Assembly: GCA_018136815.1 (NCBI GenBank)
Contig: CM030932.1
Location: 9,972,709-10,036,708 of the forward strand
Length of the DNA stretch: 64,000 nt
Direction: 5' to 3'
Source of the DNA: Isochrysis galbana
Taxonomy: Eukaryota > Haptophyta > Isochrysidales > Isochrysidaceae
The stretch's first letter is position 1. The number at the start of each line of letters is the position of its first letter. A program made the translations under genes and the position numbers. Positions 59,327 through 64,000 of this stretch are shown one piece after another. The notes under the pieces were generated by a model. That model searched no databases and was not told where the DNA came from. It saw only the letters and a program-made list of their open reading frames with translations.

Positions 59327-61141
59327 CAACACGGATACCAGACGGATTCGTGGCTCTGGACTCGTGGGTGTGCCCAACAGGTCTGAATCGCACGACCTCG
59401 TGGAAAGGGGCGGTAGGCGCGTCGCGCGCATGCGCGCAACCCGGCCGTACGCGGCATTCCGATGCTTGTTACTGTCGGCATGTACGGGCATGGAGGCAGC
59501 GGGCGTGAGCCAACAACACTCCTCGTTCCTCTGCCCATCTTCACCACATCGCCCACTTGCTTCCCGCCGCACAAGAGGGCCGCTTCAGACTAGGGCCACC
59601 GCACACGGCTCGTTAGCGCGTAGCCTTGGGTACGGATGCACGCCGACGCACAATGGCGCCATCAGTGCTTTGCCAGCAGCATAGGATGCAGATTTTCAGC
59701 CCAGTATGCGCGCGCTGTCGAGTTGTCCTACAAAATGGATCTCATCGGGGGCAGCATGGGAATGGAATGCGGATACGCGGCGTGGACGGGCGCACACGCG
59801 CCCTCCCTTTTCCATGACATGATCAGATGCAGGTGTGGACCAACAGGGAGCCCAAGGAGGGCGTGAGCTATGCGGTCGTGGTGATTGTGTCGCACGCCTC
59901 GGCATGGGCCAGAGAGGCTTCCGCATGCGTCACTGCAGATGCACCTGGGAGGCAAGCAACGGAGTGAGTGCCAAGGGGCGGGGAAATGCTTCCGAGGCAT
60001 GCGAATGCGGTCTGTGCCCTAAGCCTTACAACGTGGCGACCCCGGACGAGTGCCTAGCTAGGGCCTGCAGCCTATCGGACGACAGCGGAACTCATGGTGC
60101 CTTTCTCACAGCAGTGCCCACGATATGAGCGGTAGAAGCTGCACTATATGGCGAAAAGGGATACGAGTACTGAGTGAATCGCACGAGAGCTCCGCGTACG
60201 CTAGTATCGCGCGAGCACGCGTACTATGGGCCAAGTGTATGTTGCGGAAGGTAGGGGGAGGGGGGTGCGTGCATCGCCCTCCACGCAGGTAGCTGTTGTA
60301 GCATGGCATCATGGAGCGTCGCATGTAACGTAGGGAGCGGCGACAAGCGGCCCCCCACGCTCTCCTCGGGAGGCGGCAGGATTTCTTGCCTCCCAACAGC
60401 TATGAAGTGGTACCAACAACCTACTACTATGTAGTGGTCAAAAAAACATCTGACATCTGACGATTCTGGGCTACAACACACCTACTAGGTCAAGGTCTCC
60501 CTATATCCATTCCGACATCGCCCTTATCTCTTACCTCCCCTCCGCCCCCACTTCCGCCTCTCCTTCCCTCGTCATTCCTTGTTCCTCGGGCTTTCCGTGG
60601 TCCGGCTCCGATGCACTACCAAGAGCCTAGTTTAGAATGCGGATTCGAGGTTCGGGGCAGGCCTGTTGAGTGTTTTCTACGTGTGGCCGTCGCAGTATAC
60701 ATGGTTTCGTGGCGTTTATTCTCGGGGCTCGGCTATACAAATATAACTTCCTAACACCCCGGGACTCATATCTTCATATGAGCACGCCTTACGCCAAGGC
60801 GAAGTTCTGCGGTTGCGGTTGGACCATGTCCGAAATGCCTAGTTGGGCTGTAAGTACTGATATTAGTACTGATGCATTAGTATTAGCTCCCCAGGAGCTG
60901 ATATACTAATGTTAGTTCCTAGGTCCTAGGCTGCCAGTTCAAAAATAAAACTGAAAACAAAATTCCGGAGCGGGAACGAGCCCCCGCGAACAAGCACAGA
61001 GGCGCGCCAGCTTGCTCCCTCCCCCCGCCCATCTCTCCTGCTAGCTGCCCACCCCCCACCACCTTGGACTCTTGGCCTCTTCACATGCACCTGCCAACTC
61101 GTGCTCTCTGTTTATTTGCGCTGCCCTCCCCTTTGCGCGCG
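59327..61141. other. Long interval without a supportable gene
   Basis: Some exon-like sequence exists at about 59695-59866 (AQYARAVELSYKMDLIGGSM), but it has no partner exon or known domain. At 60843-60920, TAAGTACTGATATTAGTACT-type repeats foreshadow the duplication at 61142. Confidence 0.4.
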
Positions 61142-61401
61142 CGCCACGCGCTGCACGCTGAACACCCCTCAGTAAGTATAAGTATAAGTATAATAATAGC
61201 GATACTAGAAGTTATAATAGGGGTGTAAGCTGATATTAGTACTGATGTAAGTACTGATGTAAGTGTAAGCTCGCCACGCGCTGCACGCTGAACACCCCTC
61301 AGTAAGTATAAGTATAAGTATAATAATAGCGATACTAGAAGTTATAATAGGGGTGTAAGCTGATATTAGTACTGATGTAAGTACTGATGTAAGTGTAAGC
61401 T
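61142..61401. repeat. 130-bp tandem duplication
   Basis: CGCCACGCGCTGCACGCTGA starts at 61142 and 61272. The two units are essentially identical, so the event is recent. Each contains AAGTATAAGTATAAGTATAA and repeated TGATGTAAGTACTGATGTAA. From 61402 to 61802 nothing is recognised. Confidence 0.95.
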
Positions 61402-61802
61402 CAAAACCACCGTAAGCTTACGGACTGACAGCCCAACTAGGCCGAAATGTCGTAAACGTAACACTGCGAGAACCAGAAAGATTACGAGGACGCCGTCAAG
61501 GGCACCCTTCGGCCCCCCTCGCAAGCCCCTAGCTCCCATTCTAACTCCCCACAAGTTACAATGATGAGGAAAAACCCATTGAGGCGGACCGACCTACGTC
61601 GGGCGACTCTCCGGGAAAAAGCACCGGGGGGGGGGGGGGAACCTCTCGTCAAAGAAGAAAAACGGCCCTTACCAGCTTGCGCCGCGAGCGGTTCTCGAGA
61701 AATAAGCAGCTGCGCCCCGAAGATACTTGCCACGGGTGTATCCCAAGACGTCTTGAGCCGCTCTCCTCCCATCTCCCTCCTGTCGCCAGCCGCCCCCCTC
61801 CG

Positions 61803-62316
61803 CCCGTTTGCTAACGCAAACGGGTCTCGTTTCTCACCACTCCATCGGGGGAGGTGTGCAAATCTCCCCCTCTCCCTCGTTCCATTCTCTTCCACCCCTG
61901 TCCCTGCGTCCCTGCGGCGCGTCGCCATGCGGCGCGCCACGGCCTGCTCTCAGAGGTCCTTTAGGGGCGCCCAGAGGGCTAGCAAGGGTAGCTCAGGGGG
62001 CAGTGGAGGCTGGGGCTCAGCCCTTGGCCCTCCCGCCTCTCCCTCGCTCGCCTCGCTGGCCTTGGGTGCCGCCCTGAGTCCCCTGTCTGCCTGGCGACCA
62101 GGGGTGGGGGGGGAGTCAGTACGAGAGCAAGCCCATGCGGGCCTGGGAGTGCGGCTCGCGGCGCGCGCCCACTAGGGGTCTGGGCCAGAATGATGATTGC
62201 CCAGCCCCTTCCAGAGGGCAGGGGCTAAGGTTGAATGTACGGGCCCACCCCGGGGGGTGTCCGCGATGGAGAGAGGGGGGCGCGAGGCCCCCATTGACCC
62301 CCACTTATAAAAGTAG
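61803..62316 (-). mobile_element. LINE family E copy
   Basis: On the minus strand the hairpin CTACTT-TTAT-AAGTGG (62316-62301) leads to ATG at 62294, then about 500 bp of family E sequence. It is nearly identical to 4906-5119 over the first 200 bp. At the distal side is a perfect 9-bp-arm hairpin CCCGTTTGC-TAAC-GCAAACGGG (61803-61824). Confidence 0.75.
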
Positions 62317-62320
62317 GTTG

Positions 62321-62344
62321 GTACCAAATGAAGGTAAACGACCT
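62321..62344 (-). repeat. R1 element end, 24-bp piece
   Basis: The reverse complement is AGGTCGTTTACCTTCATTTG plus GTAC. It is cut off by the family E head, so the LINE inserted into an R1 end here, the opposite nesting order to 5120. From 62345 to 63101 no gene is supported. Confidence 0.7.
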
Positions 62345-63101
62345 ACCTTGCAGTTGCGCATAAAGCGCGCTGCAGAGGACAGGAGGAGCTTAAGCAAGGC
62401 GACCAATAGTAGATTACGTAAGTCGGTACGCAAAGCTGCATGGACTCTTTGAGCTTTCAGGGTAGCATGTAATCCGTACTCTAAATCTAGGCTAACCAGA
62501 TGGCGGCACGACAAAGATACATGTGACACACACAAGGATACGAAAGCATGGCCAATGGCGCGCACGTTGCCGCACAGCGTGCGTGCATGCCATTGCAATA
62601 TGGAAGGAAGGCACTGGTGGGGATGGGCCAAAACGTCTCAGCCCCCTCAACAGCGATCCACGATAAATGCTACTGTAGAAGGAAGCATACGGCCGGAACA
62701 AAAATCACCAGTGGCGAAGGACAATCATACAGCTTCCGGCGAGGTGCCGCTGACGGAGCAATAGTGCAATAGTGGTTGGTGATCACAAGTGGGGCGGCTC
62801 ACGCACATTCAGCAACTGAGCTCTTGTCGCAAGTTCGGAGGGATTTCGGAGAATCATGACCAGCGGGCGAGCAGAGGGAAGCACGGGATCGCAGCGTTGG
62901 TACGTATGGGTGGAGTGTGACGAGTTTGGTTGCATGCTGCTCAATCATCGGCTTCGGTTGCGAGCAATCCTGCATGCATGACAACAACGTCCGCATCTGA
63001 ACGGAACGCCTGTATCGCCTGCGCGTGCAGGACCTGAAAATCGCCGTCGGCCCTTGCCTTTCGTCGAAGACCTCTGTGGACGCAGTGCAGAAGTGTGCAG
63101 T

Positions 63102-64000
63102 CTAGACCATGGGCGGCTTGTCCATCGCCGTGGCGACGCTTTTGGCCGGGCCTTTGCCACTCAATGGCAAGGCGAGGAAGCAAGCGAGGAAGAGCACGAT
63201 CGCGCCCACTCCATCGAGTGCATTGAACGAGTGGCCGAAGAGAAAAAAGTCGGCGAGAGAGGTCCACACCACGCGGAGGGGCTCAAGCCTGCTTGCGGTG
63301 AGGGGGGGGGGGGGGGGGGGGGGAGGCCGTCCGGGACTGCAGGGGAGGCAAGGCCCTATTGACGTATGCTCCGCCCAGGGTATTGCGTGCGGCAGCGCGA
63401 GACCATCTCGCGCAGGGACCAGCACTCACATTGCGGCGGTCGCAGCCTTGGTATACTTGAAAGCCATGGGCATCATGATCTGCTGGGCGTAACCCGCGAC
63501 CGAACATAAGACTAGCGGCAATGCCGCGCTGAGCGGCGGGCGCATCGCCTCTGGCTCCAACACGCATGCAGCGCCCGATATGACGGTGCCGACCGCCATC
63601 ACATAGACAAGGACCACCTGCGAAAACACAGCGCGGCGGGGTGACACGTGGGCAGGCGCGCACGCGATGATTGCCGATCGGTCGCGCGAAGGGTAGGCGG
63701 CGGCTTCACGGTGGCATGTGCACCTCGGCCTTCTCCCTCGGCCCTTGCTTGTCAGACATGATGAGGCGGAGGATCCCGCTCGAGGTGCCTATGGCGCACG
63801 GCGCGCCGAGCGCGGCGAGGAGCCCGAGTGGTGAAAGTGCATGCTCAGTATCATCGCCATTGCTGGCGAGCGTCTTCCACGGCTCAATGATCAGGGAGAT
63901 GCCCACGATGGAGAGCGGGAGCGAGAGCGCGAGCGAGGGCGAGATCTCCTCCCCAAGGATGAGGAAGGCGGCGAGCGCCGTCGCGGCCGGCTGCAGCCCG
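63102..64000 (-). CDS. DMT/EamA-type transporter, C-terminal half
   Basis: Three exons within the window (64000-63724, 63617-63430 and 63288-63102) join in phase, and the gene continues past the right edge. Membrane segments: PAATALAAFLILGEE (the conserved proline-containing helix of EamA proteins), ALSLPLSIVGISLII, LGLLAALGAPCAIGTSSGIL, VVLVYVMAVGTVISGAACVL, PLVLCSVAGYAQQIMMPMAF and GAIVLFLACFLALPL. The order of a helix rich in small residues followed by SIVGISLI fits the drug/metabolite transporter superfamily, which includes plastid phosphate and nucleotide-sugar translocators. Substrate is not predictable. The tail KSVATAMDKPPMV is hydrophilic. Confidence 0.7.

Noticed and set aside
59636..59866. 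Possible exon (AQYARAVELSYKMDLIGGSM)
   Set aside because: Looks coding over about 40 residues but no partner exon, domain or splice pair could be defended.
61803..61824. The 9-bp-arm hairpin as another LINE head
   Set aside because: No ATG or family-type sequence follows on either strand; it lies at the far end of a family E copy.

Overview
This is a GC-rich stretch of a eukaryotic nuclear genome, most likely a microalga with a secondary plastid; a haptophyte is my best guess, but nothing in the sequence fixes the lineage. The support is: genes split by GT-AG introns whose phases can be checked exactly (one intron looks GC-AG), an ABA4/DUF4281-type carotenoid protein, a seven-helix receptor fused to a TKL-type kinase, a temptin-cytochrome b561 protein, a Cys-rich proline-linker membrane protein, and a copia retrotransposon. 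There is no bacterial gene organisation.

Host-type genes, left to right: TIGR04283-like glycosyltransferase (3277-4285, -); coiled-coil protein (6618-7334, +); ABA4-like protein (11324-12151, +); seven-helix receptor kinase (13131-16488, +, 7 exons); temptin-cytochrome b561 (17200-18249, -, inside a LINE); beta-propeller glycosidase-like protein (20386-21966, +); ankyrin protein (27598-30190, -, 2 exons); an unrecognised five-exon gene (37573 to about 39540, -); three LRR-like genes (43108-47682); cysteinyl-tRNA synthetase (49589-52332, -, 3 exons); GNAT acetyltransferase (56542-56987, +); Cys-rich membrane protein (58205-59326, +); and the 3' end of a DMT/EamA transporter (63102-64000, -).

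Much of the rest is mobile DNA, nested several layers deep. (1) Several related non-LTR retrotransposon families (here A to F) start with a 16-20 nt hairpin that forms almost the whole 5' UTR, followed within about 10 nt by the ORF1 start, usually MERA. Fifteen such heads occur here. The one nearly complete A element (22373-25547) has 17-bp target duplications, ORF1, an APE endonuclease and a terminal zinc knuckle but no reverse transcriptase; its sense strand ends in oligo-T. (2) A DNA element family with inverted ends beginning AGGTCGTTTGCC (called R1) is repeatedly found next to genes or gene fragments, including the LRR genes, and a 445-bp miniature form has perfect 46-bp ends. (3) There are two copies of another TIR element carrying an unknown gene, a hAT-like MITE inside a copia RT, and a 585-bp TIR element with subterminal repeats. 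(4) Some ORFs are much richer in A+T than their surroundings (361-579, 5231-5776, 18361-18542, 43108-44820, 54876-56458).

The most unusual signals are the hairpin-headed, T-tailed LINE families and the gene-carrying R1 elements. The two systems are interlocked: R1 ends sit inside LINE 3' UTRs at two different sites, and LINE heads sit inside R1 ends. Simple repeats are prominent, above all a roughly 0.5-kb GA tract at 30930-31438.
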